Both the position numbers and the translations under genes were made by a program. Source: VRUG01 sp965372745 (lineage in GTDB: Bacteria > Planctomycetota > Phycisphaerae > Sedimentisphaerales > Anaerobacaceae). From it: 19,201 nucleotides of DNA. Positions 1-7,752 of the stretch are shown here, one piece after another. The number at the start of each line of letters is the position of its first letter. Position 1 is the first letter of the stretch. Location: NCBI GenBank assembly GCA_965372745.1, contig CBDVDM010000032.1, forward strand, positions 1 to 19,201, written 5' to 3'. The notes under the pieces were generated by a model that was not told where the DNA came from, ran no database searches, and was given only the letters and a program-made list of their open reading frames with translations.

Positions 1-1
1 A

Positions 2-868
2 CCGGTTTTATCTGAAAATAAGGAAGCCATGAACTTTGTTGAAAGAATAGAAAAATTCAAATCGCAACCTTTGCCTTTATATCTTGAAGGGCAGGTACAT
101 TGGCTGAGAGTTCTTGGTAACACAAGCGATGCTCGAAAAGTTTATAAAAATGTGCGAAACAGTCCGCTATTCGATACTTCATTACAAATGTATAAAATTA
201 ATGAATGTCTAAGCGACTGTCCGCTTGAAATCGGCAGGGCACGTACATTTACCAGGGGATGGTTCGAAAACGAGTCAATCTGGACGCATATGTCGTATAA
301 ATATCTGCTCGAACTGTTAAAGACCGGATTAAACGAGGAATTCTTCGAAGATGCAAAGACGATGCTTGTACCCTTTATGGACCCGGAAGTTTATGGACGC
401 AGCATTCTTGAAAACAGCTCGTTCCTGGCTTCTTCAGTTAATCCAGACCCTGCCACTCGCGGCCGAGGGTTTGTAGCGAGATTTAGTGGTTCCACAGCTG
501 AGTTTATACACATGTGGCTGTTAATGACCGCAGGTAAACAGCCATTCTTTATTAAAGGCGATAAGCTGCATTTTGCACTCAAACCTGTCCTGCCCGGCGA
601 GTGGTTTACCAAAAAGGACAAAACCGTCAACTGGAAAGGCCATGATATAAATATACCTGCTAATTCTTTTGCATGTGCATTGCTCGGTAACATCCTTCTG
701 GTTTATCATAACCAGTCAAGAAAGAATACTTTTGGCAAAACAGCTGTAAAACCTGTGAGATATGTCCTTGATGAAGATAAGCAAATCGATGCCGAATATC
801 TTGGGCAGGAATTAGCTGAAAAAATCCGTGCTCGCAAAATTGGCCGAATCGATGTCTGGCTGGAATAG
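2..868 (+). CDS. C-terminal part of a GH94/cellobiose-phosphorylase-like protein (5' partial)
   Basis: The reading frame is open to the window edge: there is no stop before the first in-frame ATG at 29, so this is most likely the last ~289 residues of a larger protein. An AGGA sits just before that ATG, so a short protein starting there cannot be excluded. The stretch GRARTFTRGWFENESIW, followed by HMSYKYLLELLKTG, DPEVYGRSILENSSF and a GSTAEF-x-HMW segment, resembles the (alpha/alpha)6-barrel catalytic region and C-terminal part of cellobiose-phosphorylase-like (GH94-type) proteins, recalled from memory. Such enzymes cleave beta-glucosides by phosphorolysis in the cytoplasm; the substrate here cannot be told. 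I see no signal peptide, but the N-terminus is missing. The gene converges on glnN. Family assignment is moderate; substrate unknown. Confidence 0.55.
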   Translation, partial: PVLSENKEAMNFVERIEKFKSQPLPLYLEGQVHWLRVLGNTSDARKVYKNVRNSPLFDTSLQMYKINECLSDCPLEIGRARTFTRGWFENESIWTHMSYKYLLELLKTGLNEEFFEDAKTMLVPFMDPEVYGRSILENSSFLASSVNPDPATRGRGFVARFSGSTAEFIHMWLLMTAGKQPFFIKGDKLHFALKPVLPGEWFTKKDKTVNWKGHDINIPANSFACALLGNILLVYHNQSRKNTFGKTAVKPVRYVLDEDKQIDAEYLGQELAEKIRARKIGRIDVWLE

Positions 869-928
869 CGATGCCCTGACCGCAATAAAAAAACTTTCAG
901 CGTAGATACTACAATAGTAGAAGATATT

Positions 929-952
929 GCCGAGTCACCAGAGCTGCTCGGC
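929..952. terminator. Possible hairpin between converging genes
   Basis: GCCGAG and CTCGGC (6 bp) enclose a 12-base loop in the 92-base gap between two converging genes. Neither strand has a real T-run after the stem, so it would be a weak bidirectional terminator at best. Confidence 0.28.
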
Positions 953-960
953 TTAACGGT

Positions 961-3069
961 TTATTTGAGAAACAGCATTTCAGCGTAGCTTGGTAACGGC
1001 CAAAGGTCGGCATCAACGATTTTTTCCAGCTCATCCGCTGATTTACGCACTGCATTCATCGCTGGGATTACTTCATCACGACAACTTTCCGCCTGCCTGT
1101 CTGCTCCATCAGCGTTACTTGCCTTAGCTGCTGCTGCCTCAAGAGCTTCGATGTTACTATTGAGTTCCTTAATTAAATCGCAGACCTTTTTAAGCATTTC
1201 AACCTGGGTATCTGCTGAAACACCGGCAGCAGTTACTGATTGTACGTCACTGCCTAAGAGGCCTGAATAACGTGATGCTGCCGGCAGGATTTGGCGTTTG
1301 GCAATATTCAACATGGTCATTGCCTCGATGTTGATTTGCATTATGTAAGCCTCCAGAAGAACCTTCGTGCGGGCGTTCAGTTCTTTTTCACTGAGAACTT
1401 TGTGCTTTTCAAAGACCGCTACATTTTCCGGAGCAGTAATTGTCCGCAGCGACTCAGTTGTCGATTTAATATTGGGAAGGCCTCGCTTTTCGGCTTCTTT
1501 TACCCATTCATCTGCATAGTTGTCACCATTGTAGATTATCTTACTGTGCTCGGCTGCGATTTTCCGGAGTATTTTCTGAGTTGCTGCTTTGACGTCACCG
1601 GCCTTTTCAAGCTCATCTGCTATCTCACTAAGAATCTCTGCCACAATTGTATTAAGCACAAAACTCGGACCTGCTGTCGACTGGCTCGAACCAACCATAC
1701 GGAACTCAAATTTATTGCCGGTAAAAGCAAATGGCGAAGTACGGTTACGGTCTGTACAGTCTTTAGGCAGTGGCGGAAGTGTCGAGACGCCGAGCTTCAG
1801 CTTGCCGCTTTGTCTGGATGACTTTGCTTCGCCTGTTGCCAACTGCTCAAAAATATCTGACAATTGCTCGCCGAGAAATACCGACACAATAGCTGGAGGT
1901 GCTTCGTTTGCACCAAGGCGATGTTCATTACCTGCTTTTGCAACACTTGCTCTCAACAGCTTTGCATATTTATCTACTGCACGAACAACCGCGCAAAGCA
2001 TTACCAGAAAGACCATGTTGTCATGTGGCGTTTTGCCGGGGTCAAGCAGATTGATTCCGTCATCCGTTACCATGCTCCAGTTATTGTGCTTGCCCGAACC
2101 ATTAACACCTGCAAAAGGTTTTTCATGTAGCAGGCATACAAAATCATGTCTTAGTGCAACTTTCTGCAGCGTTGCCATGGTGAGTTGGTTATGGTCAGTT
2201 GCAACGTTAGCTGTGGCAAATACAGGTGCAAGTTCATACTGGGCAGGTGCCACCTCATTATGCTGTGTTTTTGCTGATACACCGAGTTTCCAAAGCTCTA
2301 TATTAACTTCATTCATAAATGAAGCTACTCGCTCATGGAGAGTGCCAAAATAATGGTCGTCCAGCTCCTGGCCTCTTGGTGAGGCTGCTCCGAAAAGCGT
2401 CCTGCCCGTTAGTACAATGTCCATACGTTCTTCGTAGAAGCAGCGGTCTATAAGGAAATATTCCTGCTCAGGGCCAAGTGTCGGTATAACTCTGTTCGAT
2501 GAGTTATTTCCAAGCACGCGAAGTACCCTGATAGCCTGAGTGCATAGTGTATCCATCGAACGAAGCAGCGGGGTCTTATTGTCTAACGCTTCTCCTGTAT
2601 AGGAACAGAAGGCACTTGGGATATATAAAGTAATATTCCTGCCGTCTTCTTTAATAAATACAGGTGAAGTGCAATCCCACGCAGTATAGCCGCGTGCCTC
2701 GAAAGTTGCTCTCAAGCCGCCCGAAGGGAAAGAAGACGCATCGGGTTCGCCCTGTATCAACTCTTTACCGCTGAATTCCATGATAACCTGTCCCTGTGGT
2801 GTCGGTGAAATAAAGGAATCATGTTTTTCGGCTGTCAAACCTGTTAACGGCTGAAACCAATGACAAAAGTGTGTTGCTCCTTTTTCGATGGCCCAGTCCT
2901 TCATTGCACTTGAAACTACATCAGCAACTGCCGCATCCAGAGGTTCTGAGCCTTCAATGGTTTTCTTTAATGACTTATAAATATTATCCGGTAAACGCTC
3001 ACGCATTACAGCATCATTAAAAACATTTGAACCAAATAGTTCTGAAATTGATTCGTAAGATTTAGTCAT
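961..3069 (-). CDS. glnN: Type III glutamine synthetase
   Basis: ATP-dependent glutamine synthetase of the large (GSIII) class, making glutamine from glutamate and ammonium in the cytoplasm; the family forms dodecamers. The protein is 702 residues, the usual GSIII length. Family signatures run in order: VFNDAVMRERLP near the N-terminus, GATHFCHWFQPLTG-x-TAEKHDSFI, GPEQEYFLID, NEVAPAQYELAP, NGSGKHNNWS, GANEAPPAIVSVFLGEQL and FEFRMVGSSQS. The start is ATG at 3069 because AGGAG lies 7 bases upstream. The open frame continues further upstream (ATG at 3117, then into the tRNA-Ser gene), and a start there would translate tRNA sequence as MSEWLKEQ. The tRNA-Ser promoter may also serve this gene, since only 62 bases separate them. 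I see no amtB or glnK nearby. Confidence 0.96.
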   Translation of the reverse strand: MTKSYESISELFGSNVFNDAVMRERLPDNIYKSLKKTIEGSEPLDAAVADVVSSAMKDWAIEKGATHFCHWFQPLTGLTAEKHDSFISPTPQGQVIMEFSGKELIQGEPDASSFPSGGLRATFEARGYTAWDCTSPVFIKEDGRNITLYIPSAFCSYTGEALDNKTPLLRSMDTLCTQAIRVLRVLGNNSSNRVIPTLGPEQEYFLIDRCFYEERMDIVLTGRTLFGAASPRGQELDDHYFGTLHERVASFMNEVNIELWKLGVSAKTQHNEVAPAQYELAPVFATANVATDHNQLTMATLQKVALRHDFVCLLHEKPFAGVNGSGKHNNWSMVTDDGINLLDPGKTPHDNMVFLVMLCAVVRAVDKYAKLLRASVAKAGNEHRLGANEAPPAIVSVFLGEQLSDIFEQLATGEAKSSRQSGKLKLGVSTLPPLPKDCTDRNRTSPFAFTGNKFEFRMVGSSQSTAGPSFVLNTIVAEILSEIADELEKAGDVKAATQKILRKIAAEHSKIIYNGDNYADEWVKEAEKRGLPNIKSTTESLRTITAPENVAVFEKHKVLSEKELNARTKVLLEAYIMQINIEAMTMLNIAKRQILPAASRYSGLLGSDVQSVTAAGVSADTQVEMLKKVCDLIKELNSNIEALEAAAAKASNADGADRQAESCRDEVIPAMNAVRKSADELEKIVDADLWPLPSYAEMLFLK

Positions 3070-3131
3070 TTCATATCTCCTGTTTTCGCAAATTATTTCC
3101 GACCAAATATTCTTCATAGTAGTAACCTCAA

Positions 3132-3219
3132 CGGAGAGGAAGGGATTCGAACCCTTGGTACAGACAAGCCGTACACAGCCTTTCCAAGGCTGCTCCTTAA
3201 GCCACTCGGACACCTCTCC
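3132..3219 (-). tRNA. tRNA-Ser(GGA)
   Basis: An 88-base class II tRNA. The acceptor stem GGAGAGG pairs with CCTCTCC, with discriminator G at 3132. The anticodon stem CAGCC/GGCTG encloses the loop TTGGAAA, giving anticodon GGA (serine, UCC/UCU). A long variable arm and the T-loop motif GGTTCGAATCC are present. CCA is not encoded. All stems pair well, so it is judged functional. Confidence 0.95.
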
Positions 3220-3230
3220 AGGAACAACAA

Positions 3231-3259
3231 AGCATAACTTAAAAAAAACACTTTATCAA
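3231..3259 (-). promoter_or_regulatory. Sigma70-type promoter of tRNA-Ser
   Basis: TTGATA (3259-3254), a 17-base spacer and TATGCT (3236-3231) on the minus strand, ending 11 bases before the tRNA 5' end. It may extend into glnN, since no terminator is visible between them. Confidence 0.7.
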
Positions 3260-3298
3260 CCCAAAATTGCATAGCTACCTGCGGTGCCAGAAAAACTC

Positions 3299-3327
3299 TT
3301 GCCGAAAAAAAGACTTTTATATATAAT
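3299..3327 (+). promoter_or_regulatory. Sigma70-type promoter before the tRNA-Leu-like sequence
   Basis: TTGCCG (3299-3304), 17 bases, then perfect TATAAT (3322-3327). A start near 3334 would lie about 7 bases before the tRNA-like 5' end. With no terminator before 3476, it could also drive the sulfatase-exosortase-epsI operon. Confidence 0.7.
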
Positions 3328-3340
3328 GAATGTTTTAGTT

Positions 3341-3426
3341 GTCCGGATGATGGAATAGCAGACGCGATAGCTTGAGTGGTTAGGCCACCGTAAGGTGGGT
3401 GCTGGTTCGACTCGGAGCATAGGACA
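3341..3426 (+). pseudogene. Degenerate tRNA-Leu(GAG)-like sequence
   Basis: The order and motifs are those of a class II leucine tRNA: GTCC start, ATGGAATAGCAGACGCG D-arm region, anticodon loop TTGAGTG (GAG at 34-36), variable arm CCACC-GTAA-GGTGG, TTCGA T-loop, and GGACA end. Several stems have decayed. The acceptor keeps only four firm outer pairs. The anticodon stem ATAGC/GTTAG has a mismatch and a wobble. The T-stem GCTGG/CGGAG does not pair. Position 37 is T instead of a purine, and the D-loop lacks the GG pair. It is probably a pseudogene, though its promoter is intact. A functional but divergent tRNA, or a tRNA-like leader element of the downstream operon, is possible. Confidence 0.6.
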
Positions 3427-3475
3427 TTACTTGTTATATGCAGACAATGGGGGATTACTTTAAAATAAGGTAAAA

Positions 3476-5482
3476 ATGAAGCATGTCAGATTGCCACCGT
3501 GGTTGCAAGGATGGCGAACTCAAATAGGACCAAAACCGTTATATTATTCTGGGAAAATATGTAGAAGCATCAAACAGTGGATTCCCAGGATTGAGACGAC
3601 AATTTTACTATTTGGTTTGTTCTGTACAACTATGGGGAAAATATTTGTTGTTTATCATCAAAAACCGTCGGGTTTGTTTCTTGAATTGGTTATAGTGACA
3701 TTTCCTGACATTTTGTTTTTTACCGGTGTTTTTTTAGTAATCAGGCTGTTATATGTTTTGAAGCCATCTTTTTTTATGGCTCAATGTACGATGGCAATTG
3801 CAGCAGTGGTTTTGATATGGTCAGTTCTGAATATAGCATGGTTAATAGAAAGTGGCGTTCAATTACAACCTGGCATTTTAACAATATTAATTGGTAATTT
3901 TAAGGAACTTTGGGTTCCTGTGCAGGCTCGCCTTACAAGCAACCCTGGGCAAACTGTGTTGTTGTTGCTGGTAATGTGCGGAGGAGCGATATTATTTTTA
4001 TGGCGTTTTATTTGGCCAGCTAAAGTTTTTTCTGCTCGTGTTTATCATTTACGGTTGTCGGTGATAATTGCGGTCATACTTGGCATTTCGTGTTTTATTC
4101 GTCCTGATATTAAGCCAAATACAAACTCAAGTTTTTCCAGTGAGATACTTAGCTTTAGTAGCCACTGGTATGCGTTAACTTCTATGGTTAGTAAATTTCG
4201 TTCAGAACAAAATGCTCCGGTTCAGACTTCGAATATCAAAAAGATAGGCCAGCGTCGTGTTATAGCTCCCAGGTCCTCGGAAGAATTACCGAATGTAGTT
4301 TTGGTAATGTTAGAGAGTATTCCTTATTGTGAAACACCGTTGAGTAATCCTGAAATTAAGACAATGCCTGAGTTGGTACGATTGGCAAATGAAGGTGTTG
4401 AGTTTACAAAGACTCGAATTCAGGTACCCTATACAACCAAGGCATTTTGGACGGTTTTAACCTCCACTAATCCTATAATTGAAACAGATCAAGTAGAAGC
4501 AGTTCTTGTGGATCAGCCTTATGAGGGATTGCCTTCGCTTCTGGCTAAAGTTGGGTATCGCAGTGCTTTTTTCGAAATGTCAAAAGGTTCCTTTGAAGGT
4601 GCACCGGGTTTTTTTAAAAATCTTGGATTTGATTGGGCATGGTTTCGCGAAAACCTTGAAGATTCTTCAGCATATTTGGGATACATGAATGGCGATGACT
4701 GCAGGATGATAAAGCCTGCTTTCAAGTGGGCAACAAAGGAAAGAAAACCGTTTTTTCTGGCAATGATTACTTCTGTTTCTCATGATCCGTATGATGTTCC
4801 GGCATGGTTTGAAAAACCTAAGCAGCAAACATATGAAAGATATTTACAATCACTTCGATACACAGATTATTTCCTTGGACAAGTTTGTCAAGAATTAAGG
4901 GATAACAATCTTGAGAATAATACAATACTTTGTATCCTGGGTGATCATGGTACCAGTTTTAGGGTAAAAAAACATAAGGGTAGATGGATACCGTATGAAG
5001 AAGTTATCAGAGTGCCCTGGATTGTCCGTTGGCCGGGGCATATTCAAGCTGGACAGAAAATAGACTGGCCTTGTTCGCAATTGGATGTTACTCCGACGAT
5101 TTTAAAGTTGATTGGCTTTGATATAACAGATGCGGAGTTTGAGGGCAAAGACGCTTTCATGCCTTCAGAAGCCAACCGTCGTTTATATTTTTCTTCACTG
5201 TATCCTGAAAGTCCAATTGGTTTTGTGGAAGACCATAGAAAAGTTATTTATTGGCCTTACCTTAATAAGATTTTTGAGTATGACCTTAAGTCTGATCCTA
5301 AAGAGGAAAATCCGAGGACTATAGATTTGGGAGAAGCTGGGCATATAAAAAATGATATTAAGGCATGGAAGAACAGCACTCAAATAGTTGTTGATGCTAA
5401 ATTGCATACTAAGCATCTTTTATTTTCTCATTGGCAGGTATTTAGTGTTGGAAAAAATGTATGGGCATATTATGTGCCGTAA
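3476..5482 (+). CDS. Membrane sulfatase / LTA-synthase-like phosphotransferase
   Basis: A 668-residue protein with about five hydrophobic segments in the first ~210 residues, followed by an extracytoplasmic alkaline-phosphatase-superfamily domain (about 270-600). The architecture is that of LtaS and related sulfatase-fold transferases. Visible catalytic-type residues are E280 in VVLVMLES, T320/T321 in VPYTTKAFWTVLTS (candidate nucleophile) and D490-H491 in ILGDHGTSF. Such proteins move phosphoglycerol or phosphoethanolamine groups onto surface polymers, or hydrolyse sulfate or phosphate esters; the sequence does not decide which. The start at 3476 has AAGG 6-7 bases upstream. It is the first gene of an operon: the exosortase-like gene starts 19 bases after its stop, and epsI overlaps that. 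This suggests decoration of an exported polysaccharide or of the exosortase substrate (inference). Confidence 0.8.
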   Translation: MKHVRLPPWLQGWRTQIGPKPLYYSGKICRSIKQWIPRIETTILLFGLFCTTMGKIFVVYHQKPSGLFLELVIVTFPDILFFTGVFLVIRLLYVLKPSFFMAQCTMAIAAVVLIWSVLNIAWLIESGVQLQPGILTILIGNFKELWVPVQARLTSNPGQTVLLLLVMCGGAILFLWRFIWPAKVFSARVYHLRLSVIIAVILGISCFIRPDIKPNTNSSFSSEILSFSSHWYALTSMVSKFRSEQNAPVQTSNIKKIGQRRVIAPRSSEELPNVVLVMLESIPYCETPLSNPEIKTMPELVRLANEGVEFTKTRIQVPYTTKAFWTVLTSTNPIIETDQVEAVLVDQPYEGLPSLLAKVGYRSAFFEMSKGSFEGAPGFFKNLGFDWAWFRENLEDSSAYLGYMNGDDCRMIKPAFKWATKERKPFFLAMITSVSHDPYDVPAWFEKPKQQTYERYLQSLRYTDYFLGQVCQELRDNNLENNTILCILGDHGTSFRVKKHKGRWIPYEEVIRVPWIVRWPGHIQAGQKIDWPCSQLDVTPTILKLIGFDITDAEFEGKDAFMPSEANRRLYFSSLYPESPIGFVEDHRKVIYWPYLNKIFEYDLKSDPKEENPRTIDLGEAGHIKNDIKAWKNSTQIVVDAKLHTKHLLFSHWQVFSVGKNVWAYYVP

Positions 5483-5501
5483 TTTCGGGGATAATTTTCT
5501 T

Positions 5502-6413
5502 ATGAAGTATTGCCGGGAACTTTCTGTAAATGAAATAATATGGGTCATAGTTAGGCTTGTGATTTTATTAATTTTGAGCATAGGTGCATTTTGGCCCGAA
5601 GTGTTTAGTGTTTGTTCCGGGGCTGCAAAGTCGAGCGAGAGAGTACATATGTTGATTGTTCCCGTTTTAATATTTTTCCTGATATATTTGCGACGTGCCG
5701 CTTTAGTTGCAAACTTAACAAAAGGATCGATGTGGGGAATATTATTCCTGATTTTAGGATTTGGTATTTATGCCTGTTTTACCTGGCCTTTTGATTATGG
5801 ATATTTACGAGTAATAGCAATAGTACCTGTTTTGGCTGGCGTTATTATGATTTCATGTGGTGGTAGAGTATTGAAATTATCATTGCCAATGTTGCTTTTA
5901 GTTTTAATATCAATTCCTGTGCCGAGCCGAATTTATGCAAAATTAATTATCAGACCGGAGACATATACTATAACTGCGGCTGCCGCTACATTAGATAAAT
6001 TACCAGGGGTTGATGTTTTTGTTAAAGGTGTTGATTTGATTTTTGATTCTAATCATGATACGGGAATAATTGCGTTAGGAGAATCTAATCGAGGAGCAAG
6101 GTTATTATTTGTTTTTGCTGCAATTGGTATTTTCGTAGTGTTTTCCAGGATTCGGCCCATTTGGCGAATTTTGGTTATTGCAATTGCATCCGTTCCTGTT
6201 GTGTTGTTGTGTAATCTTTTTCGGTTTATTTGCTGGGGATTAGTGGTAATGTATATACCTTTTGATGTTGCAAGTGGAGCCCCTCGTGTTATTTCTACAA
6301 TTTGTTCCGTATTGGTTTTATATGGTCTTGTGGTGTTGATGTGTGTTTTTAAGGTCAACCTTTTTATTGAAGAGGTTGAGATCGCTGATACAGGGAAGGT
6401 CTTTCATGAATGA
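5502..6413 (+). CDS. Exosortase/archaeosortase-family membrane protein lacking the usual Cys
   Basis: A 303-residue polytopic membrane protein with about eight hydrophobic segments. Family features are an HMLIVPVLIFFLIYLRR segment, which fits the SHG...YLLWRRR region, a conserved VPSRIYAKL stretch, and NLFR at 238-241 matching the NxxR catalytic-Arg motif. Where active exosortases have EACSGLRSL, this one reads ESNRGARLL (194-202), so the cysteine is replaced by Asn196. The later His/Arg position has no histidine (FDVASGAPRV). The canonical Cys transpeptidase mechanism therefore looks absent. Start: ATG at 5502 gives a natural N-terminus 19 bases after the sulfatase stop. In-frame upstream ATGs (such as 5472) would overlap that gene. 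The stop overlaps the start of the EpsI-family gene by 8 bases, and gene order strongly supports the family call. Confidence 0.8.
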   Translation: MKYCRELSVNEIIWVIVRLVILLILSIGAFWPEVFSVCSGAAKSSERVHMLIVPVLIFFLIYLRRAALVANLTKGSMWGILFLILGFGIYACFTWPFDYGYLRVIAIVPVLAGVIMISCGGRVLKLSLPMLLLVLISIPVPSRIYAKLIIRPETYTITAAAATLDKLPGVDVFVKGVDLIFDSNHDTGIIALGESNRGARLLFVFAAIGIFVVFSRIRPIWRILVIAIASVPVVLLCNLFRFICWGLVVMYIPFDVASGAPRVISTICSVLVLYGLVVLMCVFKVNLFIEEVEIADTGKVFHE

Positions 6414-7149
6414 GGTTAAAAGAGGTGTTTCTTTGAACCAGTTTTTATTGTGGGTCAGGTTCCTTTTGCCGGTGTTTATCCTTGTTTTAGCGATGGTAGG
6501 ACTTAGGCCGGGTTTGGGAGCTTTGTCCCTGTATTATGCTAAAGAGACGATAGCCATTCTTCGGCCTTTGAAAGAATTTGATGTATCCTGCTTGCCTTCT
6601 TTTCGAGATGGTTGGATTAGATCAGATATGCCACCGGATGACATTGGAACAAAGGAATATTTGTGTCTAAAACTTGTAAGAGAGAAGAGAGAGTCCGGGA
6701 AGCCCCAACAAGTAGCGCTTTTCATAACTTACTATAGTGTACCGGGGGATAAAGTACCCCATACGCCTGATGTTTGCTACCGTCAGGGTGGAGCGATTGT
6801 AAAGAAAATGACAACGATTGAAATCGAAACTCCTGAATTAGCACCAGAATACCCACAAATTGATGGGCGTTTACTATTGCTTAAAATGCCTGTAAATAAT
6901 AATCGAGTTGTTATTTACTGCTTTTGTGTAGAAGGACAAATAAGGCATACCAGGGAACAGGTTAGAATAGCTTTGGGCAAGCCCGGAAATAGTTACACCT
7001 ATTTTAGCAAGATTGAAGCAGTTACAACTTATCCGGTTGACGGTGATCCGACTGAGGCAATTGCACTATGCAAAACTCTTCTTGCAGAGGCCTTTCCGAT
7101 TCTTTTGACTGAATATTTCCCTGATAAAAAACAAATTAAACGTTATTAA
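6406..7149 (+). CDS. EpsI-family exosortase-associated protein
   Basis: 247 residues with one N-terminal membrane segment (about 10-32), then an extracytoplasmic domain. The motif HTPDVCYRQGGAIV, preceded by ALFITYYSVPGD, matches the H-x-P-x-x-C-Y...GW core of the EpsI family, which is either fused to or encoded next to exosortases and is tied to exopolysaccharide and PEP-CTERM systems. The start is ATG at 6406, with AGGGAAGG about 6 bases upstream. A longer frame begins at 6343 inside the exosortase gene but lacks a comparable site. The gene overlaps the exosortase stop by 8 bases, indicating translational coupling. Its 3' end overlaps the convergent PEP-CTERM gene by 14 bases. The biochemical role of EpsI is not firmly established. 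Confidence 0.82.
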   Translation: MNEVKRGVSLNQFLLWVRFLLPVFILVLAMVGLRPGLGALSLYYAKETIAILRPLKEFDVSCLPSFRDGWIRSDMPPDDIGTKEYLCLKLVREKRESGKPQQVALFITYYSVPGDKVPHTPDVCYRQGGAIVKKMTTIEIETPELAPEYPQIDGRLLLLKMPVNNNRVVIYCFCVEGQIRHTREQVRIALGKPGNSYTYFSKIEAVTTYPVDGDPTEAIALCKTLLAEAFPILLTEYFPDKKQIKRY

Positions 7150-7702
7150 CGGGGTCTTTTCTTGTTCGCCGATCTTTGTAGACGAGGATAGCCATGTGTA
7201 ATGATAGAATAGAAAGTGTCAAAACTGCGACAAAGATGATATAGCTGCGAGGTTCCGGAACCGGAGTCCACACAGCAGGGACAATTGCTATTTTATCTGA
7301 TTTAAATCCTATTTTTACTGGTTTGTATCCGAGAGAAGCTCCTGAACTGCTAACTCTGAAAGAGAATTTTCCCGTTTTGTTGGGCGAGATAGCTGCCTGT
7401 GGTTCTGAAGTCCATGTCCGAAATAGACCGGAGTGACTTTCTATTTGCCAATTTTTTGGAGCTTTAAAGTTATAAGCGGCATGTTGTTTGATCTCAAAGC
7501 TGATAATATCGGTTGTGCTTAAATTGGTAACTTCGTATGTGTAGATACTTGATTGGATATTGGTGATTATACGTACCTTCTCTGTTTTAAATTCAGCTTG
7601 GCCAGGAGTTGGGTTCATAATAGGTTTTTCCGTTGCAAAGCTGTGTGCTATAATAGTTGAAATAACAAGTAATGTTACTATTAATACAGACTTACTTTTC
7701 AT
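7136..7702 (-). CDS. PEP-CTERM-like exported protein
   Basis: 188 residues. The N-terminus is a signal peptide (basic MKSK, hydrophobic core, likely cleavage after SFA at 21-23). A beta-rich, Ig-like middle follows (about 35-140), with no catalytic motif that I recognise. The C-terminus is a tripartite sorting signal: VPEP at 148-151, a hydrophobic stretch SYIIFVAVLTLSILSLHMAI, then basic KDRRTRKD. This is the PEP-CTERM layout recognised by exosortases, although the hydrophobic part is long and the tail extends 13 residues past the first Lys. The start has AGGAA 10 bases upstream. It is the last gene of the kinase-regulator operon, 50 bases after the regulator stop, and converges on the exosortase operon. 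It is the only such substrate in view and may be the dedicated partner of the locus. Confidence 0.75.
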   Translation of the reverse strand: MKSKSVLIVTLLVISTIIAHSFATEKPIMNPTPGQAEFKTEKVRIITNIQSSIYTYEVTNLSTTDIISFEIKQHAAYNFKAPKNWQIESHSGLFRTWTSEPQAAISPNKTGKFSFRVSSSGASLGYKPVKIGFKSDKIAIVPAVWTPVPEPRSYIIFVAVLTLSILSLHMAILVYKDRRTRKDPVNNV

Positions 7703-7752
7703 CTTTATGAAGTTCCTGTAAGAGATTTTTATTAATTTTAATGGTTCGGTTA

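Noticed and set aside
1291..2353. Long plus-strand open frames (176 and 254 codons) opposite glnN.
   Set aside because: They are antisense shadows of a well-supported glutamine synthetase and show no family features.
3272..3290. A TGGCAC element on the minus strand upstream of tRNA-Ser/glnN that looks like a sigma54 -24 box.
   Set aside because: The nearest GC is 11, not 10, bases after GG, and the -12 element lacks TTGC. A good sigma70-type promoter lies closer to the tRNA.
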